NCBI RefSeq assembly: GCF_034314045.1
Contig: NZ_JAVIWL010000001.1
Coordinates: forward strand, 4,464,001 to 4,528,000
DNA length: 64,000 nt
Direction of reading: 5' to 3'
Source: Glaciimonas sp. CA11.2
GTDB lineage: Bacteria > Pseudomonadota > Gammaproteobacteria > Burkholderiales > Burkholderiaceae_D
The notes beneath the pieces are model-generated. The model ran no database searches and had not been told where the DNA came from. It worked only from the letters and a program-made list of their open reading frames with translations. The position numbers and the translations under genes are program-made. Position 1 is the first letter of the stretch. Each line of letters begins with the position of its first letter. Below are positions 48,189 to 56,902 of the stretch, in pieces.

Positions 48189-49406
48189 TTACTTTTTCAC
48201 CAGTGCGCAAGATCCTTCACTCATCGGCTGATATGCCTGATCGCCTGGAATAGTTTTTACTATTTTCATGAGATCCCAGTCAGACTTGGATTCCAACGGT
48301 TTTTTGGCTTCTGCCAGATACATGTCATGCACCATCAGACCATCTTCGCGAATCCGGCCTTTCTTCGCAAAAAAATCATTGATTTCGGTGGCCTTCATTT
48401 TTTTCATCACTACTTCCGCATTGTCAGTACCTGCCGCCTGAACCGCGTTCAAATAATGCATCGTCGCGGAATACATACCGGCTTGAACCATCGTCGGCAT
48501 CTTTTGTTGCAGTGCGTAAAAACGCTTAGACCATGCACGGGTTTCATTATTCATATCCCAGTAGAAACCCGTGGTAAACAACAGTCCTTGCGCGAGAGGC
48601 AGGCCCATGCCTTTCAGGTCTGTGTCAAAAATTAACAGGGTTGCCAGCTTTTGGCCACCCTTAGTCAAGCCAAATTCAACGGCACCACGTACCGCGTTCT
48701 GCGTATCTCTGCCAGCATTAGCAAAACCGATAATCTTGGCTTTCGAAGCCTGAGCTTGTAGCAAGAACGAAGAAAAATCTGAGGCGTTAAGTGGATGCTT
48801 AATCGAGCCTAAGACTCTCCCTCCCATTTCATTAACGACCTGACTCGTATCTTTTTCCATCGATTTTCCGAACGCGTAATCAGCAGTCAGGAAAAACCAG
48901 GTATCGCCGCCTGACTCTACGATAGCGCGGCCCGTACCGGTTGCCAGCGCGTATGTGTCATATACATAGTGGACGCCATATGGGGAACACTCCTGATTGG
49001 TCAGCACAGTTGACGCCGATCCGGCAAATAACATCACTTTCTTTTTAATTGCCCCCAATTTTTGCAATGCAATAGCGGCAGAAGAGTCGGTCGACTCGAT
49101 GATCATATCAACATGATCGCGATCGACCCATTCCGATGCGCGTGCAACGGCGATGTCTACTTTATTCTGGTAGTCCGCTGAAACCATTTCAATCGGTTTG
49201 CCGGATACCTTGCCGCCGAAATCATCAATTGCCATTTTTACCGCGGCGACCCCTCCTGGGCCTCCAATCCCGGAGTAGACACCGGTTTTATCAACAATGA
49301 CACCTATTTTGACGCTGTCACCCGTAAATTGCGCCATGGCACTGCCGGGATTTAAACCAATGATGGACGCACTAAGAACGGCAAGGGCGATTGTGGACAA
49401 ATGCAT
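48189..49406 (-). CDS. ABC transporter substrate-binding protein (branched-chain amino acid type)
   Basis: A 405-residue periplasmic type I solute-binding protein (LivJ-like). The signal peptide (about 1-24, ending GSAMA) follows the ATG at 49406, which has AGGAG upstream; a frame extended to 49538 is not plausible. Domains: VKIGVIVDKTGVYSGIGGPGGVAAVKMAID at the start, then two Rossmann-like lobes. No permease or ATPase genes are in the window, so it is an orphan receptor that must use a distant transporter. A sigma-54-type promoter lies about 125-140 bases upstream. Homologues near aromatic or alicyclic acid genes often bind such acids, which I infer here. Confidence 0.86.
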   Translation of the reverse strand: MHLSTIALAVLSASIIGLNPGSAMAQFTGDSVKIGVIVDKTGVYSGIGGPGGVAAVKMAIDDFGGKVSGKPIEMVSADYQNKVDIAVARASEWVDRDHVDMIIESTDSSAAIALQKLGAIKKKVMLFAGSASTVLTNQECSPYGVHYVYDTYALATGTGRAIVESGGDTWFFLTADYAFGKSMEKDTSQVVNEMGGRVLGSIKHPLNASDFSSFLLQAQASKAKIIGFANAGRDTQNAVRGAVEFGLTKGGQKLATLLIFDTDLKGMGLPLAQGLLFTTGFYWDMNNETRAWSKRFYALQQKMPTMVQAGMYSATMHYLNAVQAAGTDNAEVVMKKMKATEINDFFAKKGRIREDGLMVHDMYLAEAKKPLESKSDWDLMKIVKTIPGDQAYQPMSEGSCALVKK

Positions 49407-49855
49407 GGTGTCTCCTATTATAGATTTAGGTAAATCAGGTTGAGTCATCGAAATGGCGGGTCCAACAGGAAAAGCAATTAATAAAGCTTCCTTGTTGCGA
49501 ACGCGATGCCGTGTACTTCGATAACAACTAGCAAACATCGCGCCATGCTGAATTACGGCAATTTAATGTCAGCAATCTTATTTGCTTAGCTATCGAAGAC
49601 GGCCGCTCTCACATGCGTCAGCCATGGTGTCGTCACGACGCACACAAGATGGCCGTGACAAACACAAAGAACAGATTGGAATGACCATTTCACGCGGTTG
49701 AACCGGGAGACGATTCTGGTACCCTTAATTTCTAAAGTCTTACAAAAGTAGGCGTTTAAATGATGCAAACCGCTAAATTGGGCTATCCGGGTGCACTCCA
49801 GAAAGTATCGACAGGTCAGCTCGCTGCCTAATCAATCCAAGCAAACGACGAGATA
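49407..49855. other. Upstream region of the solute-binding protein gene
   Basis: It contains promoter P4 (49530-49545). No gene is recognised in the remainder. Confidence 0.4.
49530..49545 (-). promoter_or_regulatory. Sigma-54 promoter P4 (-24/-12), one mismatch
   Basis: Minus strand TGGCGCGATGTTTGCT: GG-N10-GC spacing is exact and only the A of TGGCA is changed to G. It lies upstream of the solute-binding protein gene. Confidence 0.65.
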
Positions 49856-50392
49856 TCAATTGCAATGAGACGTCGACGTAAAACGAAATCCCCATAACCC
49901 CATCCATACCGGCGCACTATATATATGCTGACTGGTATTTATATTTTTCCAAATGTCATGACACACATAAATACGTTCATTATTTCCCGCTACTTTCACT
50001 GACAAAGCGTACCAATGCTGCGTCGCTCCTTTGCCGTCTTGCTTACTTAACACGGGCATTTGCTCAAGTCGAACCGGTTCGTCGGCCATGAGATAGTTTG
50101 AATAAAAAGCGAAAGCACAGGTGACCAGCACAACTCCTTGCCACATCAAACCAATAATCGCTAACCTTGTACCATTGCCAAGAATATGAAAAAAAGTCCT
50201 CTTGAGAGTCAGACATATTGCAGTGGCTAGTACGGCACCGATACCGAGTCCAAAAATTGCCAAGCGCCCGGCATCGAATGTAGCCTCAACCTGATCGCCA
50301 ACTAGAACAAGCGCTAATAAGCCGGTGAAGAAGGTCCCTAAAGCTGTATAGACCATCGGCTCCGGATTGCGGGATTGATGTAACACCATCAT
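49856..50392 (-). CDS. Membrane protein of unknown function
   Basis: About 178 residues with three predicted membrane segments in the N-terminal two thirds (roughly 14-34, 44-66 and 77-98 from the chosen start) and a C-terminal soluble part of about 75 residues with WYALSVKV, RIYVCHDIW and APVWMGLWGF. The family is not recognised. Start: AAGGA lies just upstream of two adjacent ATG codons (50392 and 50389); the longer frame to 50458 lacks a ribosome site. It stands alone between the catabolic region and the phasin gene. Confidence 0.6.
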   Translation of the reverse strand: MMVLHQSRNPEPMVYTALGTFFTGLLALVLVGDQVEATFDAGRLAIFGLGIGAVLATAICLTLKRTFFHILGNGTRLAIIGLMWQGVVLVTCAFAFYSNYLMADEPVRLEQMPVLSKQDGKGATQHWYALSVKVAGNNERIYVCHDIWKNINTSQHIYSAPVWMGLWGFRFTSTSHCN

Positions 50393-51059
50393 ATTCCTTA
50401 ATATGGTTACGTCATTTTTTGGTGTGTCATACGTATAAACATTCACGTTGAAATTCAACCTATAAGCTATTTAAGTAATTGGAGCGCTTTTCTCGTCAGA
50501 AGGTTGCGTGGCATGAAAACTATTCCCCATTTCTTGAGCTTATTGTTGCATTAACTGCAATTAATGCAGCTTACACAGGCCTTGTGTATTTGTCATAATT
50601 GTTTGTATATTGCGAGGTATAGATTGTGTATTGACTTTGCGTTATCAAATGCACAAATGTGACTTGGGAGAGAACTAGCTGCCCGGGGGGGGAAGTCCGT
50701 TACTTGCCCGGCTACAACTTGTTGACTAGCTTCTACCGCGTCCGTCTCACCAAGCGCAACGAACCGATTGTCACCCGCCCTTCGCCAAACCCGAAGTCGT
50801 CAGATACCTGACTAGCTCACGGTCGGGACATGCATATTCGATTCGGCGGCCAACAGCGCTTAAGCTGATCGAGGGACATTAACGCCAAGCAAGGGTTATT
50901 GCCTCATAAAAACTGATTTCTCAGGTATTGATTTATCTCATAAAAAGTTTTAAAAAAAAGCTGGACATCCTTTATTCTTCGGGTAAAATATGAATTGTTG
51001 CAGTGCACCATTTACTCGGATACCTGCATAACCTCATTATTGACCCATCAGGAGTTCTT
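50393..51059. other. Gap upstream of the phasin gene
   Basis: No gene is recognised. It holds an 8-bp inverted repeat (TGCATTAA-N6-TTAATGCA, 50547-50568), a run of eight G at about 50684-50691, a stretch at 50700-50860 that looks like decayed coding sequence, and a TTGCAGTGCA element (50998-51007) about 55 bases before the phasin start, which could be a PHB-regulator site. Confidence 0.35.
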
Positions 51060-51608
51060 ATGTTTTCGAATCTAGATAAATTCTCATCTGCAACCAAAGC
51101 CGCCTTTGAATCCCAGTTTGCCACTTCTAGTGCACTCGTAAGCAAGATCATGGAAAGCAGCGAAAAAGCAATTGCACTGAATATCGCAGCTGCTAAAGCG
51201 TATGCAGAAGAATCAAGCATTGCGACAAAACAATTATTGTCAGCAAAAGATCCACAAGCATTTTTCGCTTTGATCGCTTCACAAGCTAAACTGAACGCTG
51301 AAAAAGCCGCGTCATACAGCAGCCATTTGACCGAAATCGCTTCAAGCGTCAAAGCTGACCTCACGCAAGCTGCTGAAGCGCAAATTGCTGAATCAAAAAG
51401 CAAAGTGACTGCATTGGTTGAAGAAGTCGCCAAAAGCGCACCAGCCGGTTCTGAAAATGCTGTCGCCATGTTGAAATCGGTCGTCAGCAATGCAAATGCT
51501 GGTTACGAACAACTCTCTAAAACCACTAAGCAAGCAGTGGAAACAGTTGAAGCGAATGTTGCCAAAGCAACGACCCAGTTGTCCCAAGCTGCAAAAAAAA
51601 CTGCTTAA
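51060..51608 (+). CDS. phaP: Phasin (PHB granule-associated protein)
   Basis: A 182-residue, Ala/Lys/Glu/Ser-rich, helical protein without a signal peptide. The N-terminal pattern (SATKAAFESQFATSSALVSKIMESSEKAIALNIAAAK in outline) and the LLSAKDPQAFFALIASQAK segment mark a class I phasin that coats polyhydroxybutyrate granules. AGGAG precedes the ATG by 5-9 bases; a longer frame from 51003 has no support. A terminator follows. The nearby PHB-depolymerase-type esterase gives context. Confidence 0.85.
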   Translation: MFSNLDKFSSATKAAFESQFATSSALVSKIMESSEKAIALNIAAAKAYAEESSIATKQLLSAKDPQAFFALIASQAKLNAEKAASYSSHLTEIASSVKADLTQAAEAQIAESKSKVTALVEEVAKSAPAGSENAVAMLKSVVSNANAGYEQLSKTTKQAVETVEANVAKATTQLSQAAKKTA

Positions 51609-51662
51609 TATTGCATCACGGTTAACGACCGATCAGTAACTGAGTAACTGAAACAAGTAATA

Positions 51663-51694
51663 TCTCGGCCGCCAACGCGGCCGATTTCGATTTT
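51663..51694 (+). terminator. Intrinsic terminator after phasin
   Basis: A perfect 8-bp stem TCGGCCGC-CAAC-GCGGCCGA followed by TTTCGATTTT, 56 bases past the phasin stop. Confidence 0.88.
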
Positions 51695-52039
51695 AGCGAT
51701 GATGCCGAAACCACGCAGATAATTCAATTACGTACTTTGGCGCACGTTCCTTAACGTACGCACCGCATACAATATTTATGCCCCGGATTAAACATCCCAC
51801 AGCATCGGGGCTTTCGTCAACGTCATGCTTCAACGATTGACGCACGCTGCGCTCCTCCCTTCCTCCAAATGACTTATCGCGCTCTATTGTCGTTTTAGTT
51901 GCTGATTTCAGGCCAGCTAATCGTTTCTCCATTTTGGCAGTGAAGTAAAGGCCTGGATGTTCCTGTTAAATCGAGGTCGAACTAATCCAAAAAACGTGCA
52001 TAGATTAAATAAAATTATGCTCAAGGATGCGCCTTTAAC
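51695..52039. other. Non-coding gap between phasin terminator and RHH promoter
   Basis: No supported gene. A 79-codon minus-strand frame (51693-51932) has no ribosome site and no recognised family. Confidence 0.4.
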
Positions 52040-52067
52040 TTGACAAACATCGTTTACGACCTAAAAT
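52040..52067 (+). promoter_or_regulatory. Sigma-70-type promoter of the RHH/esterase pair
   Basis: TTGACA at 52040-52045 and TAAAAT at 52062-52067 are 16 bases apart, close to consensus. The predicted start point (about 52074) lies inside the adjacent inverted repeat. Confidence 0.7.
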
Positions 52068-52069
52068 AC

Positions 52070-52094
52070 CATCCATATAGATGGCATATGGATG
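52070..52094. promoter_or_regulatory. Operator-like inverted repeat over the promoter start point
   Basis: CATCCATAT and ATATGGATG (9-bp arms, 7-bp spacer), with a further GATGG copy in the spacer, overlap the start of transcription. Repeated short half-sites are typical of ribbon-helix-helix repressors, so autorepression by the next gene is likely. Confidence 0.55.
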
Positions 52095-52109
52095 TCATGC
52101 GGAGGTATT

Positions 52110-52523
52110 ATGAGCGTATTAGTGTTAAAGCCGAAAATCAGTGAAAGTGAAAAAATTACTATTAATCTTGGATTAATCGATTTAGGACAAATCGACTTAT
52201 TAGTCCAGGAAGGGTTTTATTCAAACCGAACTGATTTGATCCGTACCGCGATCCGCAATCAACTAGCAGTCCATGCCGATACAGTCAAACAAACTGTCGC
52301 TCGCAAGAGCTTGGTTCTTGGCTTGCAAACGTATTCCCGCGCGGATCTTGAAGCATTACGAGACGCGGGGCAAACACTGCACATTCAAGTACTCGGGCTA
52401 GCTACTATTGCTGCCGACGTCTCCGCAGAATTAGCCTTGGCAACTATCGCATCCATTTCTGTTTTGGGTGCATTCCATGCAAGCCCTGCCGTAAAAGCAG
52501 CGCTCGCCCAACGTATCCATTAA
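52110..52523 (+). CDS. Ribbon-helix-helix (CopG-like) regulator
   Basis: A 137-residue protein with an N-terminal RHH-type segment (KITINLGLIDLGQIDLLVQEGFYSNRTDLIRTAIRNQL), which resembles CopG/ParD DNA-binding domains, and a C-terminal region of unknown role rich in Ala/Leu. The ATG at 52110 follows GGAGG 5 bases upstream. It lies 44 bases before the PHB-depolymerase-like gene and downstream of a promoter with an inverted repeat, so it probably represses both genes. It is longer than usual for toxin-antitoxin RHH proteins and no toxin gene is next to it. Confidence 0.75.
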   Translation: MSVLVLKPKISESEKITINLGLIDLGQIDLLVQEGFYSNRTDLIRTAIRNQLAVHADTVKQTVARKSLVLGLQTYSRADLEALRDAGQTLHIQVLGLATIAADVSAELALATIASISVLGAFHASPAVKAALAQRIH

Positions 52524-52567
52524 AGTCAATTAATTATCTGTTAATTATGTCGATCTGAAAGGCTCCC

Positions 52568-53812
52568 ATGAATCTGACTGAATATTTACGCGCTCAACTG
52601 CGCCAGGCAACCCGTAAGCTAATGTCCGACGGAGCCTCAGAGGCAACCGCTGCAATTCAAAAAGCGCTCCAGACCTTACCTGGTCAGCCCAACGGTGCAA
52701 CACCGCCTTTGTCAAACGCCATGCCTAACAAAAATGCCACATCAGACATTGGTGATGCATCAGTTACGGTACCAAATTTTGTGTCTGACCTATTGAATCG
52801 GTTAGGTATTCCGGCCGCGTACGGGAATATAAATACTGGCAAAAAAGACGCCGAAGGAGACTTGCTTAGCCCTGAAGAGCTGGAATCCGGTAAGGCCACC
52901 GCAAATGGCCAGTTTTTAACCAAGTCGTTCACCAATCACGCCGGGACACGCAATTACAAACTGTACATTCCATCTTCTTATCACGGTCAAGCCATGCCGC
53001 TCATGGTCATGTTGCATGGCTGCACCCAAAATCCGGACGACTTTGCAAGCGGCACCAGGATGAATATTGTGGCTGAAGAGTCACCATGCTTTGTGGTCTA
53101 TCCAACGCAGACCCAGGCAGCAAATACTGCAAAGTGCTGGAACTGGTTCAAGGCCCTAGACCAGCAACGCGATCAAGGTGAGCCATCCATCATTGCAGGC
53201 ATCACTCAAACGGTCATTAATGACTATAAACTCGACGCTGGCAAAGTGTACATAGCCGGACTTTCAGCGGGCGGCGCAATGGCGATTATCATGGGAACCA
53301 CTTATCCCGATTTATATGCCGCTGTCGGCGTGCATTCAGGTTTACCGTACGCAGCCGCACATGACTTGCCGTCCGCGCTTGCGGCAATGAGGGGCAACGT
53401 GCCGATCTCGGGTTCAAAACATAAGCACGTTGCTGATGCACGCTTGCAATCGATTCCCATCATTGTTTTTCATGGCGATAAAGATGCGACGGTCAGTCCT
53501 CAAAATAGCGAGCAACTGATGGCGCAGAGCGTACCTGAAGTGATCTTTAACCAGCGTAATAACAAATACGATGCATCCAAACCGATTAAGCCAGTGGTAA
53601 TCGTTCAAGAAGATCAAGTGCCGAATGGACATCGTTACACGCGAACGTCGCATCACGACGCTCGAGGACGGTCGATCGCTGAGCACTGGATGATCCATGG
53701 TGCAGGACACGCCTGGGCCGGTGGCAATAAGAGTGGCACATATACCGATGGCAAAGGTCCTGATGCTTCGCGAGAAATGATGCGATTCTTTTCAACCCAA
53801 TCGCATGATTAA
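52568..53812 (+). CDS. PHB depolymerase-family esterase
   Basis: A 414-residue alpha/beta-hydrolase of the PHB depolymerase (LpqC-like) family. An N-terminal helical region of about 115 residues precedes the catalytic domain. The oxyanion segment is MLHGCTQNPDDFA (148-160), the nucleophile Ser233 is in GLSAGGAM, Asp306 is in HGDKDATV and His381 is in HGAGHAWAGG. There is no signal peptide, so it should act inside the cell, on PHB or oligomers, or on another ester. It is likely cotranscribed with the RHH gene. Confidence 0.85.
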   Translation: MNLTEYLRAQLRQATRKLMSDGASEATAAIQKALQTLPGQPNGATPPLSNAMPNKNATSDIGDASVTVPNFVSDLLNRLGIPAAYGNINTGKKDAEGDLLSPEELESGKATANGQFLTKSFTNHAGTRNYKLYIPSSYHGQAMPLMVMLHGCTQNPDDFASGTRMNIVAEESPCFVVYPTQTQAANTAKCWNWFKALDQQRDQGEPSIIAGITQTVINDYKLDAGKVYIAGLSAGGAMAIIMGTTYPDLYAAVGVHSGLPYAAAHDLPSALAAMRGNVPISGSKHKHVADARLQSIPIIVFHGDKDATVSPQNSEQLMAQSVPEVIFNQRNNKYDASKPIKPVVIVQEDQVPNGHRYTRTSHHDARGRSIAEHWMIHGAGHAWAGGNKSGTYTDGKGPDASREMMRFFSTQSHD

Positions 53813-54155
53813 GAGCCGGCGTTACGCTGCGATTTAAGAGGTTCAGCGGCAAGCGACTGCCTTGATTATGCACGAAAATACTGAAATCACTTCGTGAGGT
53901 GAGCGGTGGGTTTCTGGGGCAACACTCACCTCCACGCGGGTAATCCAAGTATTACCAGCGCCTCTGCTGGAGACGCTGCGCGAGCGTTATGTTGCGCACA
54001 GCGCTCAACGTCAATACTAACCAGCTAGAAAATGTGGCAGCGTACTTATAAATAGTTTTTAAACAAATGACGACATCTGCGTATCCAATAATGGTCGTTA
54101 TATCACGCACTCTTCCGCGTCGCAAAGCACGCGGAAGAGCCAGCGCAGCAGATAT
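53813..54155. other. Gap between convergent esterase and MFS genes
   Basis: No gene is recognised. It holds an 11-bp hairpin (54109-54138) near the MFS 3' end. Confidence 0.45.
54109..54138. terminator. Hairpin after the MFS gene
   Basis: CTCTTCCGCGT and ACGCGGAAGAG arms with an 8-base loop, 18 bases past the MFS stop. The stem is strong but lacks a T-run, so termination efficiency is uncertain. Confidence 0.6.
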
Positions 54156-55502
54156 TTAGACCTTGCCCAACTCACTCATCGGCGTGCGGAAGGTCTCGCG
54201 TGAGGTCGCAACGGAGATTGCCGAAATCACCGAGGTGATCGTTACAAACACCGCGACAGGAATCCAGCCATCCACACCCGGCCGAAGAATAGCTGCGCTG
54301 ATGGTTGGTGCGAAGCCACCTAATGCGAAGCCGATCTGGGTACCGATTGCCATGCCTGACAGACGAACACGGGTGTTAAACATTTCACCGTATAACGATG
54401 GCCATACGCCATTGGCAGCACTGTACACAACACCCGACAAGAGCAAGCCGATCACAAAAATCAACGGGATATTGGCATGACTAAGTGCCCACATGTAGGG
54501 CCAAATCAGGAGGGCTGAGCCTAGCGCACCGAACAGAAACACTGGCTTACGGCCAATACGATCAGACAGCATCGCGAAGGCTGGAATTGCCGCAAGCGCT
54601 AACACATTCGCCAGAACGAGAACCGTCAACATCGTCGCACGCGGGATGTGAACAGTGTTGACCGCGTATGACAAGGTAAAGACGCTAAAAATAGTGCTGA
54701 CCACCGATATCAACGCTGCAAAAATCACCCGAATCAGGTTTGCCTTATGGTCACGTAAAAGCACTGCAACCGGCAACTTAGCCTGCGTATGCGATTTCTC
54801 TTCCTCGTTAAATGCCGGTGTCTCGGGTAAAGTTCGACGTACCCACATACCCACCGCTACCACAATCGCGCTTAGGAAAAAGGGAATACGCCATCCCCAG
54901 GACAACAACTGGTCTTCTGGCAATGCCGAAATCGGCAGGAAGATCAGTGTCGCCAGAATCAGACCCGCCTGCGTTCCACTCAGGGTAAAACTGGTAAAAA
55001 ATGCGCGTCGATGCGCCGGAGCATGCTCAAGCGTCATTGAATTGGCACCCGCCTGTTCCCCGGCCGCAGACAATCCCTGCAACATACGCAGCACCACCAA
55101 CATGATCGGTGCCGCGATACCGACTTGTCCATAGGTCGGCAGCAAACCCACCATAAAGGTCGACACGCCCATTAACAACAAGGTAAAGGTAAGCACTTTT
55201 TTGCGACCATATTTGTCGCCAATATGCCCCAATAAAACAGCACCGATTGGCCGCGTCACATAACCAACCCCAAAAGTCGCAAACGCTGCAACAGTGGCCG
55301 TCACAGGGTCAAATGAAGGAAAAAATATTTTTCCGAACACCAGCGCTGCGGCAGTGCCGTAGATGAAAAAATCGTAATACTCAACCGCGCTGCCGATCCA
55401 GCTGGCGAACGCCGCTTTACGCGGTGAGCGCGTGGTTGATTTCTGTTCTTCGCCAGCGCTGCTTTTAGCGCTGGCTTGTTGCGAAAGCGTAGATGTAGAC
55501 AT
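54156..55502 (-). CDS. MFS metabolite:H+ symporter, shikimate/quinate type
   Basis: A 448-residue inner-membrane transporter of the MHS family (ShiA/KgtP/ProP group) with 12 predicted helices. Family marks: WIGSAVEYYDFFIYGTAA at helix 1, GHIGDKYGRKKVL between helices 2 and 3, and RRTLPETPAF after helix 6. The ATG at 55502 follows GGAGG; four residues upstream are not needed. It is the last gene of a set with porin, aroQ, dehydratase and aroE genes, so uptake of shikimate or quinate is the likely role, from context. Confidence 0.85.
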   Translation of the reverse strand: MSTSTLSQQASAKSSAGEEQKSTTRSPRKAAFASWIGSAVEYYDFFIYGTAAALVFGKIFFPSFDPVTATVAAFATFGVGYVTRPIGAVLLGHIGDKYGRKKVLTFTLLLMGVSTFMVGLLPTYGQVGIAAPIMLVVLRMLQGLSAAGEQAGANSMTLEHAPAHRRAFFTSFTLSGTQAGLILATLIFLPISALPEDQLLSWGWRIPFFLSAIVVAVGMWVRRTLPETPAFNEEEKSHTQAKLPVAVLLRDHKANLIRVIFAALISVVSTIFSVFTLSYAVNTVHIPRATMLTVLVLANVLALAAIPAFAMLSDRIGRKPVFLFGALGSALLIWPYMWALSHANIPLIFVIGLLLSGVVYSAANGVWPSLYGEMFNTRVRLSGMAIGTQIGFALGGFAPTISAAILRPGVDGWIPVAVFVTITSVISAISVATSRETFRTPMSELGKV

Positions 55503-55578
55503 GTCGTCCTCCATGATCTGTAGATAATGTTCACATTAAAAGAACGAATTCTTTTAATGCGTCCTCAAAGTGAAAACC

Positions 55579-56700
55579 TTAGAACCGATGCAGAATGCCA
55601 GCTTGCAGGCCCACCAAACTCCTGCCATTGATATCGGTACCGGCCAAGTTCGCCGTTGGACCAGCAGAACCACTAAACCGGAAACCGGCGTTAGTATCGT
55701 TCTTCATGTAATTAGCAAAACTATAGAGCGTAGTTCGCTTGGACATGTCGTAATAAACACCGACATTACCACCCTGCGCGCCCGAATTTCCGTTCGAGGT
55801 ATCTTTCATGACGCCATACAAAGCGCCGATACGTAACTGTGGAGTCAGACGATAATCAGCCGAAACCTGGTAAATGTTATACATCCGCAATACGCTTGAA
55901 TTATTACCCGCAAACGCGTTAGTCGGGATGCTGACATTGCTCAAGATAGCGGTTGCATTATTACCGTTTGCATTCGCCGTCACGTTGTTACTGCGCACGT
56001 AAGCAAGATAAATCTTACCTTTGCCGTAGTCGTAATCGGCATAGACATTGTGATAGACCACCGCGTCTGCGAACGCTGCATTCGCTAGCGGCTTGGCCCA
56101 CAACCCAGCGTAACCGGCACGGTAAGGGCCATTGGTGTAATCAACACCGGCTTGATAAACGCCGCGCGTACCAATACTTTCGCCTGCGGTTTCGGTCAAT
56201 GCGTAATGCAAATCGAACTGAAAATTAGCAAGACGCGGAGATTTGTACGAGATGTCATTATCGAAGCGCGATGGAACGCCAAATGTATTGATGATTGAGC
56301 CGAAAGTGGTCCGCTCGGTGTAATCAATAGCACCACCTATGAAAAATATGATGGTGTTCTGACGACCAATACGAAATTCACCCGCTGGTGTATTGATACC
56401 GACCCATGCCTGACGATCAAAAAGACGCGGCGCATCGGCCAATGCACCGGTATTGGCACCGAACCCTTGCTCTAGCGTGAACTTAGCCTGATAGCCGTTA
56501 CCAAGATCCTCGACACCACGAAAGCCGAGACGGCTTCGCAAAATAGCGCCGTCATTCAGACCGATGACACTCTTTCCACTGCTGCTATGGATGTAATCGA
56601 TGTATTGGTCAACATCTCCATAGATTGTTACATTTGATTGTGCTTGTGCGAAGGTTGAGCACGCTGCGAAACAGCAAGCGACAGCAATTTTTTTCCTCAT
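55579..56700 (-). CDS. Outer-membrane porin (Burkholderia/Neisseria type)
   Basis: A 373-residue general porin. The signal peptide (about 1-21) ends FAQAQS; the mature protein starts NVTIYGDVDQYIDY and shows GFRGVEDLGNGYQAKFTLEQGF, the LFDRQAWVGI and FRIGRQNT strands, and the C-terminal GILHRF with terminal Phe for BAM recognition. The ATG at 56700 follows GGGAG 5 bases upstream. It lies between aroQ and the MFS symporter gene, so it likely lets the aromatic precursor acids cross the outer membrane. Confidence 0.9.
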   Translation of the reverse strand: MRKKIAVACCFAACSTFAQAQSNVTIYGDVDQYIDYIHSSSGKSVIGLNDGAILRSRLGFRGVEDLGNGYQAKFTLEQGFGANTGALADAPRLFDRQAWVGINTPAGEFRIGRQNTIIFFIGGAIDYTERTTFGSIINTFGVPSRFDNDISYKSPRLANFQFDLHYALTETAGESIGTRGVYQAGVDYTNGPYRAGYAGLWAKPLANAAFADAVVYHNVYADYDYGKGKIYLAYVRSNNVTANANGNNATAILSNVSIPTNAFAGNNSSVLRMYNIYQVSADYRLTPQLRIGALYGVMKDTSNGNSGAQGGNVGVYYDMSKRTTLYSFANYMKNDTNAGFRFSGSAGPTANLAGTDINGRSLVGLQAGILHRF

Positions 56701-56902
56701 TACATCTCCCAAATAGTTCATTTTTATATTGTGTAGGTGACGCCCAAAAGGGCGTTACACCAGTTCTCCCCTCAAGGATTTTCCGAAGCGAGGGGCCTCC
56801 GTAGTTCAATTCATTAAATCAATGGCGGCACTCTAATTTTCAAGCGACAGCACCCAGCCATAACGACAGCTAAACGACTGCGCCAGCGTTCAATGCTTTA
56901 CT
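56701..56902. other. aroQ-porin gap with small inverted repeat
   Basis: CCCCTC and GAGGGG arms (56768-56773 and 56790-56795) with an inner GGATTTTCC palindrome. It may modulate read-through from aroQ to the porin gene; no gene is present. Confidence 0.35.

Noticed and set aside
51693..51932. 79-codon minus-strand frame after the phasin terminator
   Set aside because: No ribosome site and no recognised family. It could be a small orphan gene, but nothing positive supports it.
52110..53812. Toxin-antitoxin system
   Set aside because: The RHH protein looks antitoxin-like at the N-terminus, but its neighbour is a large esterase and no toxin-like gene is present.
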